Source: Polaromonas sp.
GTDB taxonomy: Bacteria; Pseudomonadota; Gammaproteobacteria; Burkholderiales; Burkholderiaceae_C
Assembly: GCF_012927415.1 (NCBI RefSeq)
Contig: NZ_JABBPF010000021.1
Coordinates: 1 to 57,008 of the forward strand
Length of the DNA: 57,008 bases
Direction: 5' to 3'
Both the position numbers and the translations under genes were made by a program. Shown here one piece after another: positions 46,714 through 54,982 of this stretch. The notes below the pieces were generated by a model, which worked only from the letters and a program-made list of their open reading frames with translations, made no database searches and was not told where the DNA came from. Numbering within the stretch: position 1 is the stretch's first letter; every line of letters begins with the position of its first letter.

Positions 46714-48030
46714 ATGCAAGCACTACGCATCATCAGCGAAGACCATAGCAATATGTGGCGCCTGGCCACCACCATCGACCAGGTCGCCTTGGAAATCGAG
46801 GCAGGCGCAGCGGTCGACCCGGTCTTTTTTAACTCGGTTTTTGATTACATTGAGCAGTTTGTCGATCATTCGCACCACGCCAGGGAAGATGACCATCTGT
46901 TTCGCCTTCTGCGTTTGCGCAGCACGGAGGCAGCCGCCATTCTTGATCCTTTGCAGGAGGAGCATCGCAATGGACCGCAACAACTCAAGACTCTGCGCGC
47001 CTGTGTACTGCAAGCTGCCCAAGGCGATCTGAACGTCCCAGAATTTGTCGCCGTCCTGCGGGTCTACACGGCCGGGCTTAAAAGCCATATGCACCACGAA
47101 GAAAAGTTCGCGTTGCCGCTGGCGCGCGAGGTATTGACCGCTGACGATTGGGCCGAGATTGACCGCGCCTTCCTCAATAACGATGACCCGCTGTTTGGCG
47201 ACAAAGCGAAAGCGGAATTTCGCGAACTGTTTCACCGCATCGCCAGTTTGGCCCCCGAGTCGATTGGACTGGGTGCGCACACAGCCGGCAAATTGCAGCC
47301 GGATTCAGCGCCGGGAAAGGCCGATGTCCTGTTGCGCGTAAGTAGCATGGAGAGTTGCTATGGCCGCATCAAGGCCCTGAAGGGTATCAGCCTGGAAGTC
47401 CGGCGCGGTGAGACGGTGGCCCTGGTTGGGGCCAATGGCGCCGGCAAGACCACCTTTCTGCGTACGTTATCGGGCGTACAGCCGATGAGCGCTGGCAACA
47501 TTCATTTTGACGGGGAAGACATCAGCAAGCTGCGTTCTGATATGCGCATGCGCCGGGGTATCTGCCAGAGCCCGGAGGGTCGCCAGGTGTTCGGGCCCCT
47601 GTCGATTGACGACAACTTGCGCCTGGGTGCCTACACGCAGCCCAGGCACCAGGTGGCAGGCGATCTGGAAAAGGTGTTTGCCATGTTTCCGATCCTCAGG
47701 GAAAAGCGCAAGTTGCCTGCTGGCACCTTGTCGGGTGGTCAGCAGCAGATGCTGGCGATTGGCCGCGCCCTGATGGGGCGGCCCAGGATGCTGCTGCTCG
47801 ACGAGCCCTCGATGGGGCTTGCGCCGCTGCTGGTGGAGGAAGTTTTTAACGTGGTCAAGACACTCAAGGCCCAGGGCATGACGATTTTGCTGGTCGAACA
47901 AAATGCTTTTGCCGCGCTGGCCATCGCCGACCGCGGCTATGTGCTGGAGACCGGCAACGTCACCCTGACCGGCACCGGCCAGGAACTTATCAATAATGAA
48001 CAGGTGCGTGCGGCATATCTTGGCATGTGA
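46714..48030 (+). CDS. Hemerythrin-LivF fusion ABC ATPase
   Basis: A 438-residue two-domain protein. Residues about 1-185 are a hemerythrin (HHE) domain, a four-helix bundle whose metal ligands are probably H11 (SEDHSNM), H54/H55 and E58 (SHHAREDD), H84 (EEHRNG), and H125/H128-E129 (SHMHHEEK). A linker of roughly 20 residues follows. Residues about 208-438 are a full LivF-type ATPase: Walker A VGANGAGKTT with K245, signature LSGGQQQM, Walker B MLLLDEPSMGLAP, switch His region LLVEQNAF. LivF proteins are normally about 235 residues and lack the first domain. A frame reaching back to 46675 exists, but ATG 46714, after AGAAAGAA, starts the domain. The single open frame makes the fusion direct; an oxygen- or iron-sensing role is inference. 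Confidence 0.9.
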   Translation: MQALRIISEDHSNMWRLATTIDQVALEIEAGAAVDPVFFNSVFDYIEQFVDHSHHAREDDHLFRLLRLRSTEAAAILDPLQEEHRNGPQQLKTLRACVLQAAQGDLNVPEFVAVLRVYTAGLKSHMHHEEKFALPLAREVLTADDWAEIDRAFLNNDDPLFGDKAKAEFRELFHRIASLAPESIGLGAHTAGKLQPDSAPGKADVLLRVSSMESCYGRIKALKGISLEVRRGETVALVGANGAGKTTFLRTLSGVQPMSAGNIHFDGEDISKLRSDMRMRRGICQSPEGRQVFGPLSIDDNLRLGAYTQPRHQVAGDLEKVFAMFPILREKRKLPAGTLSGGQQQMLAIGRALMGRPRMLLLDEPSMGLAPLLVEEVFNVVKTLKAQGMTILLVEQNAFAALAIADRGYVLETGNVTLTGTGQELINNEQVRAAYLGM

Positions 48031-48045
48031 TTGACTGAAATCCTA

Positions 48046-48504
48046 TCAAGCAATTTCTGCAATCAGCTCAATCTCCACGCAAGCCCCCATTGGAATCTGC
48101 GCCACTCCGAAGGCGCTGCGCGCATGCTTGCCGGCGTCGCCAAACACGTCGGCAAGCAATTCGCTGCAACCGTTGGTCACCAGATGCTGCTCGGTGAAGT
48201 CTGGCGTGGAATTGACCAGACTCATCACTTTGACGATGCGCTTGACCTTGCCCAGGTCGCCCACGGCGGCGTGCAGCGTACCCATCAGGTCAATGGCGAT
48301 GGCGCGGGCTGCCAGCTTGCCCTCTTCGGTGGTCATGGTCTTGCCGAGTTGGCCGAGGATGACTTGGCCGTCCTTTTTGGCCAGGTGGCCGCTCAGGAAT
48401 ACCAGGTTGCCGGTCTGCACGAAGGGCAGGTAAGCGGCTGCCGGAACGCTGACAGCGGGCAGGGTGATGTTCAATGCCTTAAGTTTTTCATAAATGCCGT
48501 GCAT
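48046..48504 (-). CDS. RidA-family protein
   Basis: A 152-residue RidA/YjgF-type protein (reactive imine deaminase family, YjgH-like subgroup with LPFVQTGNLVFLSGHLAKKDG). The conserved tail AFGVAQIPMGACVEIELIAEI has Gly-Ala-Cys-Val-Glu-Ile in place of the Arg-x-Ala-hallmark of active RidA, so function may differ. ATG 48504 has AGGAG six bases upstream. Convergent with the fused ATPase gene. Confidence 0.9.
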   Translation of the reverse strand: MHGIYEKLKALNITLPAVSVPAAAYLPFVQTGNLVFLSGHLAKKDGQVILGQLGKTMTTEEGKLAARAIAIDLMGTLHAAVGDLGKVKRIVKVMSLVNSTPDFTEQHLVTNGCSELLADVFGDAGKHARSAFGVAQIPMGACVEIELIAEIA

Positions 48505-48578
48505 GGATGTCTCCTGGGGGTAAACGCTGAAAATAGTAGTCAAATTCGGCGCTAGTCCAACAAATATCGCTATATCTT

Positions 48579-48595
48579 GCTATAAAAAACAGAGC
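48579..48595. repeat. GCTAT-N7-ATAGC repeat, copy 7
   Basis: GCTATAAAAAACAGAGC between ridA and comEC, one arm base changed. Confidence 0.45.
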
Positions 48596-48782
48596 TAGCG
48601 AGGATGGGTCGAATTGCCATGGTAACGCAGGGCTTTGTGCTCGACGGCTAAATTTTCAGCGCTTTTAGGGGCTGCCAGACGTTGCCCTACGCTTGCGCCG
48701 GACCGGTCGTGTCGGCGTTTGCCTGCACTGGCCCGTTGAACGGGTTCTGGCAAAAACAACAACCATCAAGGGGCGGCAAGAC

Positions 48783-51347
48783 ATGGGTATTTCTGGTTTG
48801 TCCAGGCCTTCGGCCGTTCCCCTGAGTTTTGGCTTTGTGTTTGCCGGCTTTATCAGTGGCGTGGCGCTGCAGCTGCAGCAGACCCGGCTATGGCCTGCCG
48901 CCGGTTATGGCGCGCTGGCGGCTCTGGCTTTTGTCGTGGCGGGCTTTTTCTATGGCTGCAGGGCCATCAGGCTTGTTGAACACCGCGGGCCGCGCCGTAC
49001 TCGCCTGACGCTGTTTGTGCTGGCTGCGCTACTGGGTTTTGCCCTGACGGGCTGGCGTGCGGGCGCTTTTCATTCCAGCACGCTCGACCCGGCGCGGGAA
49101 GGGCGCGATATTGCGGTGACGGGCGTGGTGCTGGCCATGCCGCAGCTCAATGAGGACGCCGTGCGTTTTCGCCTTGGCATTGAATCGGCCCGCCTGAATG
49201 GTCAAGCCGTCAACCTTCCGCCGCAAATCTTGCTGGGCTGGTATTCGGGCTTTGGCGGGCGCGAAACCAGAAGCTCGTCGGCCGAGTACAGCGACGCTTC
49301 GGAGCTGGCGCTGGAGTTGCAGCGCAAGCCGCAGCCGCTGCGCGCCGGCGAGCGTTGGCAGATGACGGTGCGGCTGAAAGCGCCGCATGGCAACAGCAAC
49401 CCATACGGCTTTGACTACGAGCTCTGGCTTTGGGAGCAGGGCATCCAGGCGACCGGTTATGTGCGCGCCGGACCGCATGACGCGCCGCCGCTCAGGCTTT
49501 CTGCCAGTTGGCGCTATCCCGTTGAGCTCGCTCGCCAGTCGGTGCGCGAGGCGATCTACCAGCGGGTCGAAAACCGCCAGCTGGCCGGCGTGCTGGCGGC
49601 GCTGGTGGTGGGTGACCAAAATGCCATCGAACGTGCAGACTGGGATGTGTTTCGCGCGACTGGCGTGGCCCATTTAATGAGCATCTCCGGCTTGCACATC
49701 ACCATGTTTGCCTGGCTGGCTTCGCTGCTGCTGAGCAGCCTGTGGCGGCGCTCGGTCAGCTTGACGCCCCGCTTGTGCCTGGCGCTTCCGGCGAGCAGTG
49801 CCGGGGCGCTGGGCGGGCTCATGCTGGCAACGCTGTACGCGCTGTTTTCGGGCTGGGGTGTGCCGGCCCAGCGCACCATCTGGATGCTGGCCACTGTGGT
49901 GTTGTTGCGGCAAAGCGGCAGGCAGTGGCCCTGGCAGCAGACCTGGCTGCTGGCCATGGCCGTGGTGGTCGCGCTGGACCCATGGGCCTTGATGCAGGCT
50001 GGCTTCTGGCTGTCGTTTGTCGCCGTGGGTGTTTTATTTGCTACAGATTCAGGAGCGAATGAAGGCCGTAATTTAACGACCACCGCATTGTCTTCTTCAA
50101 TAAATCGGCTCGTTCCGAGGTTTTGGCTAGAGCGCCTGTCTGGCGGTCTGGCCAGCCTGCTGCGAGCCGTGCGCGAGCAATGGGTCGTCACGCTGGCGCT
50201 GACGCCGCTGTCGCTGCTGCTGTTCAACCAGGTGTCGTTGGTCGGTCTGCTGGCCAACGCCGTCGCCATTCCCTGGGTGACGCTGCTGGTCACGCCGCTG
50301 GCCATGCTGGGCGTGTTGTGCTCGCCGGTGTGGGATGCCGCGGCCTGGACGGTCGGGCTGCTGGCCCGGTTTCTTCAATGGCTGGCGAGCTGGCCGATGG
50401 CGTCCGTCAGTGTGGCCGCTGCACCGTTGTGGTGCGCTGCAGCCAGTGTGCTGGGCGGTGGCCTGATCGCGATGCGGCTGCCGTGGCATTGGCGCGCACT
50501 CGGCATTCCGTTGCTGTTGCCGGTGCTCCTGTGGCAACCGGTGGGTGTGTCGCCGGGGCAGTTCGAGCTGCTGGCCGCTGACATCGGGCAGGGCAACGCC
50601 GTCTTGGTGCGCACGGCCAGCCACACCCTGCTGTACGACACTGGACCGCGCTTTTCCCGTGAAAGCGATGCTGGCAACCGGGTGCTGGTACCACTGCTGC
50701 GCGCGCTTGGCGAACGGGTCGACCTACTGCTGCTTAGCCACCGTGACAGCGACCATATCGGCGGCGCGCCCGCCGTGCTGGCGATGCAGCCGCAGGCCAC
50801 TTTGTTGAGCTCGATCGAAGACAGCCACGAGTTGCAGGCCTTGCGCAAATCAACGCGTTGCGTGGCGGGCCAACATTGGGACTGGGATGGCGTCGCTTTT
50901 GACGTGCTTCATCCTACGGCTGAAGATTACGATCTGGTGAGTAAATCCAACGCCATGAGCTGCGTGCTGCGCGTCTCCAACGGCGCGCAGACCGCTTTGC
51001 TGGTTGGCGATATTGAGGCAGCCCAGGAACTGAGACTGGCCACAAACGTGCCGGAGCGTCTGAAAGCCAATGTCTTGCTGGCCCCGCACCACGGCAGCAA
51101 GACCTCATCGAGCGCGGTCTTCCTGGATGCGGTGCAGCCGCAACTGGCACTGGTCCAGGCAGGCTACCGCAACCGCTTCGGCCATCCGGTCGCCATGGTG
51201 GTGGCGCGCTATGAAGCGCGTGGCATCCGGCTGGTCAGGTCAGCGCAGTGCGGCGCGGCCAGCTGGCAAAGCAGCCGTCCTGCTGATGTCCTCTGTCAGC
51301 GGCAGCAAGGCCAGCGTTACTGGCATCATGCGCAGTCTGAACCGTAA
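48783..51347 (+). CDS. comEC: ComEC/Rec2 DNA uptake channel
   Basis: Inner-membrane channel that passes single-stranded DNA during natural transformation. The 854-residue product has N-terminal helices with a DUF4131-like soluble domain, the competence domain (VLAALVVGDQNAIE, then HLMSISGLHITMFAWL, many helices), and a C-terminal MBL-fold domain with DIGQGNAVLV, LLLLSHRDSDHIGG and VLLAPHHGS. The start at ATG 48783 is preferred over a frame from 48693. A 17-bp repeat copy lies inside the helix region (50040). A decayed copy of its middle is found at 29941. Confidence 0.93.
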   Translation: MGISGLSRPSAVPLSFGFVFAGFISGVALQLQQTRLWPAAGYGALAALAFVVAGFFYGCRAIRLVEHRGPRRTRLTLFVLAALLGFALTGWRAGAFHSSTLDPAREGRDIAVTGVVLAMPQLNEDAVRFRLGIESARLNGQAVNLPPQILLGWYSGFGGRETRSSSAEYSDASELALELQRKPQPLRAGERWQMTVRLKAPHGNSNPYGFDYELWLWEQGIQATGYVRAGPHDAPPLRLSASWRYPVELARQSVREAIYQRVENRQLAGVLAALVVGDQNAIERADWDVFRATGVAHLMSISGLHITMFAWLASLLLSSLWRRSVSLTPRLCLALPASSAGALGGLMLATLYALFSGWGVPAQRTIWMLATVVLLRQSGRQWPWQQTWLLAMAVVVALDPWALMQAGFWLSFVAVGVLFATDSGANEGRNLTTTALSSSINRLVPRFWLERLSGGLASLLRAVREQWVVTLALTPLSLLLFNQVSLVGLLANAVAIPWVTLLVTPLAMLGVLCSPVWDAAAWTVGLLARFLQWLASWPMASVSVAAAPLWCAAASVLGGGLIAMRLPWHWRALGIPLLLPVLLWQPVGVSPGQFELLAADIGQGNAVLVRTASHTLLYDTGPRFSRESDAGNRVLVPLLRALGERVDLLLLSHRDSDHIGGAPAVLAMQPQATLLSSIEDSHELQALRKSTRCVAGQHWDWDGVAFDVLHPTAEDYDLVSKSNAMSCVLRVSNGAQTALLVGDIEAAQELRLATNVPERLKANVLLAPHHGSKTSSSAVFLDAVQPQLALVQAGYRNRFGHPVAMVVARYEARGIRLVRSAQCGAASWQSSRPADVLCQRQQGQRYWHHAQSEP
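50040..50056. repeat. GCTAT-like repeat, copy 8
   Basis: GCTACAGATTCAGGAGC inside comEC, followed by GAATGAAGGCCGTAA, which resembles the right flank of copy 1 (GAATGAAGCCGTAA). Read as coding sequence it makes the DSGANEGRN insert in an inner loop. Confidence 0.5.
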
Positions 51348-51615
51348 GTTTGCGCTCAGAGCGTACTGGCTGGCGGTGGGTACACGGGTCGCCATCCGCG
51401 TTGCCAGAGCGAAAGGTGATCGGTGGTCCGCAGGGCGCTCAAGGCGCAGCGAACGCCGTGGGTGGCGTCCGCGTCCAGGACATTCATGGCGTCCCAGGCA
51501 CTGCCGGTCCCATCGGTCCCACCGGTGCTGCAGGAGCCAATCGAGCCAATCTAGGCAATGGGTCAATGGAAACAAAGGGCAAGGGGTCAACTGAACTGCC
51601 AGAGCGAGGGCCGGA
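51348..51615 (+). pseudogene. Degraded collagen-like repeat region, frame 1
   Basis: The frame that starts within the end of comEC (51350) reads GGPQGAQGAANAVGG, HGVPGTAGPIGPTGAAGANRANLG, a Gly-x-y pattern of collagen-like proteins (about 51430-51560), then loses the pattern and stops at 51619. No start or secretion signal remains. Looks like a scrap of a surface or phage-like collagen-type protein. Confidence 0.45.
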
Positions 51616-52029
51616 ATGAACGGAGCAACGGCGGTTACGGAAGTCACTGAGCAGATCTGCGCTGCCGGGCTTACGGGCTCTGCCAGTGCAACCGGCGCTG
51701 CGAGATCCGCTGGCCGTGCTGGCAGCGTGACGATTGAAGAGACCGTTAATGTCCCTGTTAATTTTCACGGATACGGCGGCGAACAGATCGCCATTGCGAT
51801 CTACGCAGAAGGTGAAAAGATTGTCAGCGGCGGATACAAGATTACCGATAGAAAACCATTGGTATCTTTCGACTCTTCATACAGGTTTAACGACAAAATG
51901 TGGGCATGTGGGCATGTGGGCATGTGGGCATGTGGGCATGTGGGCACAGAAGTTCGTCGACCCTGTTGCTTTGCGCGACGGCCTACGCCCTTGTTTATTG
52001 TCAGTAGAACAATCCCTCTGCTAAATTGA
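51616..52029 (+). CDS. Collagen-like tail remnant with octamer repeats
   Basis: An open frame of 137 codons in a shifted frame. The first part (LTGSASATGAARSAGRAGS) is a worn Gly-x-y run. The middle (EETVNVPVNFHGYGGEQIAIAIYAEGEKIVSGGYKIT...DSSYRFNDKMW) looks like the globular beta-rich tail domain of a secreted or phage-type fibre. It is then interrupted by six copies of an 8-bp repeat that replace the tail with WACGHVGM repeats and an unrelated end. Probably a broken gene; a phase-variable one cannot be excluded. Confidence 0.35.
   Translation: MNGATAVTEVTEQICAAGLTGSASATGAARSAGRAGSVTIEETVNVPVNFHGYGGEQIAIAIYAEGEKIVSGGYKITDRKPLVSFDSSYRFNDKMWACGHVGMWACGHVGTEVRRPCCFARRPTPLFIVSRTIPLLN
51898..51945 (+). 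repeat. Six tandem copies of ATGTGGGC
   Basis: Exact 8-bp units at 51898, 51906, 51914, 51922, 51930 and 51938. Eight is not a multiple of three, so a copy-number change alters frame of the open frame around it. Confidence 0.95.
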
Positions 52030-52308
52030 TTGGAAAGCAGGGTTTGGTTATCTAGTCAAAGCACTTTGCTGCCAATATGGTTAGCGACAAGTTCCGCCAG
52101 GGCTGGGACGCCGCTGGCCTCTGTTGACAGATGCCTGGCGCGCGTGGCTTGCCACATGGCGCGTCAGGCGCCTCGCATCGCATGCGGACTGGTCGGGCCA
52201 AATCGGTAAATTATTCTTCGTCATGCACCTGCATGGCGTATAACTTGCTAGTTTTGTTTAAGTTGCATTTCAACTAGCAGTCGCACCACTTGCCGGAGAC
52301 ACCCGCCC
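52030..52308. other. Gap upstream of the ATP-grasp gene
   Basis: 279 bases with no gene. It holds an inverted repeat TGCTAGTT (52247-52254) and AACTAGCA (52273-52280) with 18-base spacing, about 30 bases before the ATP-grasp start, possibly an operator or hairpin for the trio. Confidence 0.5.
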
Positions 52309-53799
52309 ATGAGCCGCCCGATGTTTGACGAGATGAATGCCACGGCATCCAGCGTTCGTGCCCACTACCAGTGCTATCAGCGCTGGCTGGCCGGGCAGCC
52401 AGCCGATGTGATGCAGGCGCGCCGCGCCGAAGCGGAAATGATTTTCCGCCGCGTCGGCATCACCTTTGCCGTGTATGGCGCCAAAGACGAGGACGGCGCG
52501 GGCACCGAGCGGCTGATTCCGTTTGATTTAATTCCGCGCATCATTCCGGCGGATGAATGGGCCATCATGGAAAAAGGCCTGGTGCAGCGCGTGACTGCAC
52601 TAAACCGCTTCATTCACGACGTTTACCACGGCCAGGAGATCATCAAGGCAGGTGTAATTTCGTCCGAGCAGATTTTTCAGAATGAGCAGTTCCGCCCTGA
52701 AATGATTGGCGTGACGGTGCCGGGAAACATCTACTCGCACATCAGCGGCATCGACATTGTCAGGGTTCCCAATGCGCAGGGCGAGGGTGAGTATTACGTG
52801 CTGGAAGACAATCTGAGCGTGCCCAGCGGCGTGAGTTACATGCTGGAAGACCGCAAAATGATGATGCGTCTGTTTCCCGAGCTCTTCAACCAGAACCGGG
52901 TGGCGCCGGTGGCTCACTATCCCGATTTGTTGCTGGAAACGCTGTACGCCATGGCACCGCCCGCCACCGCAGAGCCGACCGTGGTGGTGCTGACGCCCGG
53001 CATGTACAACTCGGCCTACTTTGAACATGCGTTTCTGGCCCAGCAGATGGGCGTCGAACTGGTCGAGGGGCTGGATCTTTTCGTCAAGGACAACTTTGTC
53101 TATATGCGCACCACTCGTGGACCCAAGCGCGTCGATGTGATTTACCGCCGGGTTGATGACGATTACCTTGACCCGCTGGCTTTCAAGCCGACTTCGACGC
53201 TGGGTTGCGCCGGGCTGCTCAATGTCTATCGCAGTGGCAATGTGGCCATCTGCAATGCCATCGGCACCGGCGTGGCAGACGACAAGTCGATTTATCCCTA
53301 CGTGCCGAAAATGATTGAGTTTTACCTGGGTGAAAAACCCATCCTCAAGAACGTGCCGACCTATATGTGCCGCCATGACGAAGACCTGCAATACACTTTG
53401 GCCAACCTGAAGGACCTGGTCGTCAAGGAAGTTCATGGCGCAGGTGGCTACGGCATGCTGATCGGCCCTGCTTCGACTCAAGGCGAGATTGAGGAATTTC
53501 GTCGCTCCCTCATCGCCAATCCTTCAAACTACATTGCCCAGCCCACGCTGAGCCTGTCCACCTGCCCGACCTATGTCGAAAGCGGCATCGCTCCGCGCCA
53601 CATCGACCTGCGGCCCTTTGTGCTGAGCGGCAAGGAAGTGCAGATGGTGCCCGGTGGGCTGACGCGGGTGGCGCTCAAGGATGGCTCGCTGGTTGTTAAT
53701 TCATCGCAGGGCGGCGGCACCAAGGACACCTGGATTCTGGAAGCGGATTCGGCTATTTCGGCAAAATCACCAACGCAGTCATTAACGGGAGGTGCCTGA
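52309..53799 (+). CDS. Circularly permuted ATP-grasp protein
   Basis: A 496-residue protein of the DUF404/DUF407, circularly permuted ATP-grasp type 2 family. Typical segments are ERLIPFDLIPRIIPADEW, LNRFIHDVYHGQEI, YYVLEDNLSVPSGVSYMLEDR and LVVKEVHGAGGYGMLIGP near the ATP site. In many bacteria it is encoded with an alpha-E protein and a transglutaminase-like protein, as here; the trio is predicted to make and process a peptide or peptide-tagged product, but this is not proven. No known substrate. Ends two bases before the duplicated alpha-E start. Confidence 0.92.
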   Translation: MSRPMFDEMNATASSVRAHYQCYQRWLAGQPADVMQARRAEAEMIFRRVGITFAVYGAKDEDGAGTERLIPFDLIPRIIPADEWAIMEKGLVQRVTALNRFIHDVYHGQEIIKAGVISSEQIFQNEQFRPEMIGVTVPGNIYSHISGIDIVRVPNAQGEGEYYVLEDNLSVPSGVSYMLEDRKMMMRLFPELFNQNRVAPVAHYPDLLLETLYAMAPPATAEPTVVVLTPGMYNSAYFEHAFLAQQMGVELVEGLDLFVKDNFVYMRTTRGPKRVDVIYRRVDDDYLDPLAFKPTSTLGCAGLLNVYRSGNVAICNAIGTGVADDKSIYPYVPKMIEFYLGEKPILKNVPTYMCRHDEDLQYTLANLKDLVVKEVHGAGGYGMLIGPASTQGEIEEFRRSLIANPSNYIAQPTLSLSTCPTYVESGIAPRHIDLRPFVLSGKEVQMVPGGLTRVALKDGSLVVNSSQGGGTKDTWILEADSAISAKSPTQSLTGGA

Positions 53800-53801
53800 C
53801 C

Positions 53802-53859
53802 ATGTTATCTCGCACCGCTGATCACCTTTTCTGGATGTCGCGCTACACGGAAAGAGCCG
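53802..53859 (+). repeat. 58-bp direct repeat, copy A
   Basis: Exact match to 53983-54040; the copies are 181 bases apart start to start, with 123 bases of non-repeated sequence between. Confidence 0.95.
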
Positions 53860-53963
53860 GCGACATGCCGCAGGCATTCGCGGGGCTGACTCATCAACTG
53901 CGCAAAGCGCTTGTGACGTCATCACCAAAACCCGCCAAGCGCGTCAGCGCTTTCGGTGTTTGA
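53802..53963 (+). pseudogene. Truncated duplicate start of the alpha-E gene
   Basis: The first 58 bases (ATG included) repeat exactly those that start the alpha-E gene at 53983. After MLSRTADHLFWMSRYTERA the frame turns to unrelated sequence (GDMPQAFAGLTHQLRKAL...) and stops after 53 codons. It keeps the original position just after the ATP-grasp stop (GCCTGACCATG), so the second copy seems to be the one moved downstream by an insertion-duplication. Probably translated as a short peptide by coupling, without known function. Confidence 0.75.
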
Positions 53964-53982
53964 GGCTTAGGAAGGAGAAAAA

Positions 53983-54040
53983 ATGTTATCTCGCACCGCT
54001 GATCACCTTTTCTGGATGTCGCGCTACACGGAAAGAGCCG
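53983..54040 (+). repeat. 58-bp direct repeat, copy B
   Basis: Exact match to 53802-53859; forms the beginning of the intact alpha-E gene, preceded by its own AGGAAGGAG ribosome site. Confidence 0.95.
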
Positions 54041-54942
54041 AAAACACCGCCCGTCTGCTCGATGTCAACTATCAGACTTCGCTATTGCCGCAATCAACCG
54101 CCGACGCGCAGACCGGCTGGCGCGGCCTGCTCAGCATCAGCGAGCTAAAACCAGCCTACGCTGCAAAATATGGCGAAAGAATCACTGCGCAGGATGTGAT
54201 GGAATTCATGGTGCGGGATGAAAAAAATCCGTCCAGCATTGTTTCCTGCCTGAAAAATGCGCGCGAAAACGCCCGTGCCGTGCGCGGCACGCTGACCACC
54301 GAGGTATGGGAAACGCAGAACCAGACTTACCTTGAAGTGGTCCGCATGCTGCGCAACGGCGACTTCGAACGTGACCCCGGTCAGTTCTTTGAATGGGTCA
54401 AGTTCCGCTCGCACCTTTCGCGCGGCGTGACGGCGGGCACCATGCTGCAGGACGAAGCCTTTCATTTTTTGCGGCTGGGCACTTTTCTAGAGCGCTCCGA
54501 CAACACCGCCCGTCTGGTGGACGTGAAGTTCCATGCCATCCAGAGCGATTTTCCCAACAGCGACGATGAGGATCAGGAATACGATTTTTACCACTGGAGC
54601 GCGATATTGCGCAGCGTGTCGGCCTTTGAGGTCTACCGCAAGGTGTACCGCGACGTCATCAAGCCCGAGCGGGTGGCCGAATTGCTTATCTTGCGCGCGG
54701 ACATGCCGCGTTCGCTGCTGGCCTGCCTTAATGAAGTGATCATCAACCTGTCTATGGTGACCAGCGATCCACTTAGTGAAACCCAGCGCCGTGCCGGAAA
54801 ATTGCGGGCTGATCTGCAGTACGCTCGCATTGACGAGATACTTGCTTCTGGCCTTCATGCTTTCCTGATGCAGTTCCTGGACCGCGTCAACGAACTCGGC
54901 GCGCACATCAGCCGGGAGTTCCTGGTCCCGGTTACCCGTTGA
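53983..54942 (+). CDS. Alpha-E domain protein
   Basis: A 319-residue, almost all-helical protein of the alpha-E (DUF403) family, partner of the permuted ATP-grasp protein. It begins LSRTADHLFWMSRYTERAENTARLLDVN and has FLERSDNTARLVDVKFHA and HWSAILRSVSAFEVYRK. Function unproven; the family is predicted to act with the ATP-grasp and transglutaminase proteins. The ATG is led by AGGAAGGAG, a strong ribosome site. A shortened copy of its start lies just upstream. Confidence 0.93.
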   Translation: MLSRTADHLFWMSRYTERAENTARLLDVNYQTSLLPQSTADAQTGWRGLLSISELKPAYAAKYGERITAQDVMEFMVRDEKNPSSIVSCLKNARENARAVRGTLTTEVWETQNQTYLEVVRMLRNGDFERDPGQFFEWVKFRSHLSRGVTAGTMLQDEAFHFLRLGTFLERSDNTARLVDVKFHAIQSDFPNSDDEDQEYDFYHWSAILRSVSAFEVYRKVYRDVIKPERVAELLILRADMPRSLLACLNEVIINLSMVTSDPLSETQRRAGKLRADLQYARIDEILASGLHAFLMQFLDRVNELGAHISREFLVPVTR

Positions 54943-54982
54943 AAACGGTGCTGGACAGCACCTCTGCGAAGGCCTTTTTCAG

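Noticed and set aside
51898-51945. CRISPR array
   Set aside because: Contiguous 8-bp units without spacers; a simple tandem repeat.
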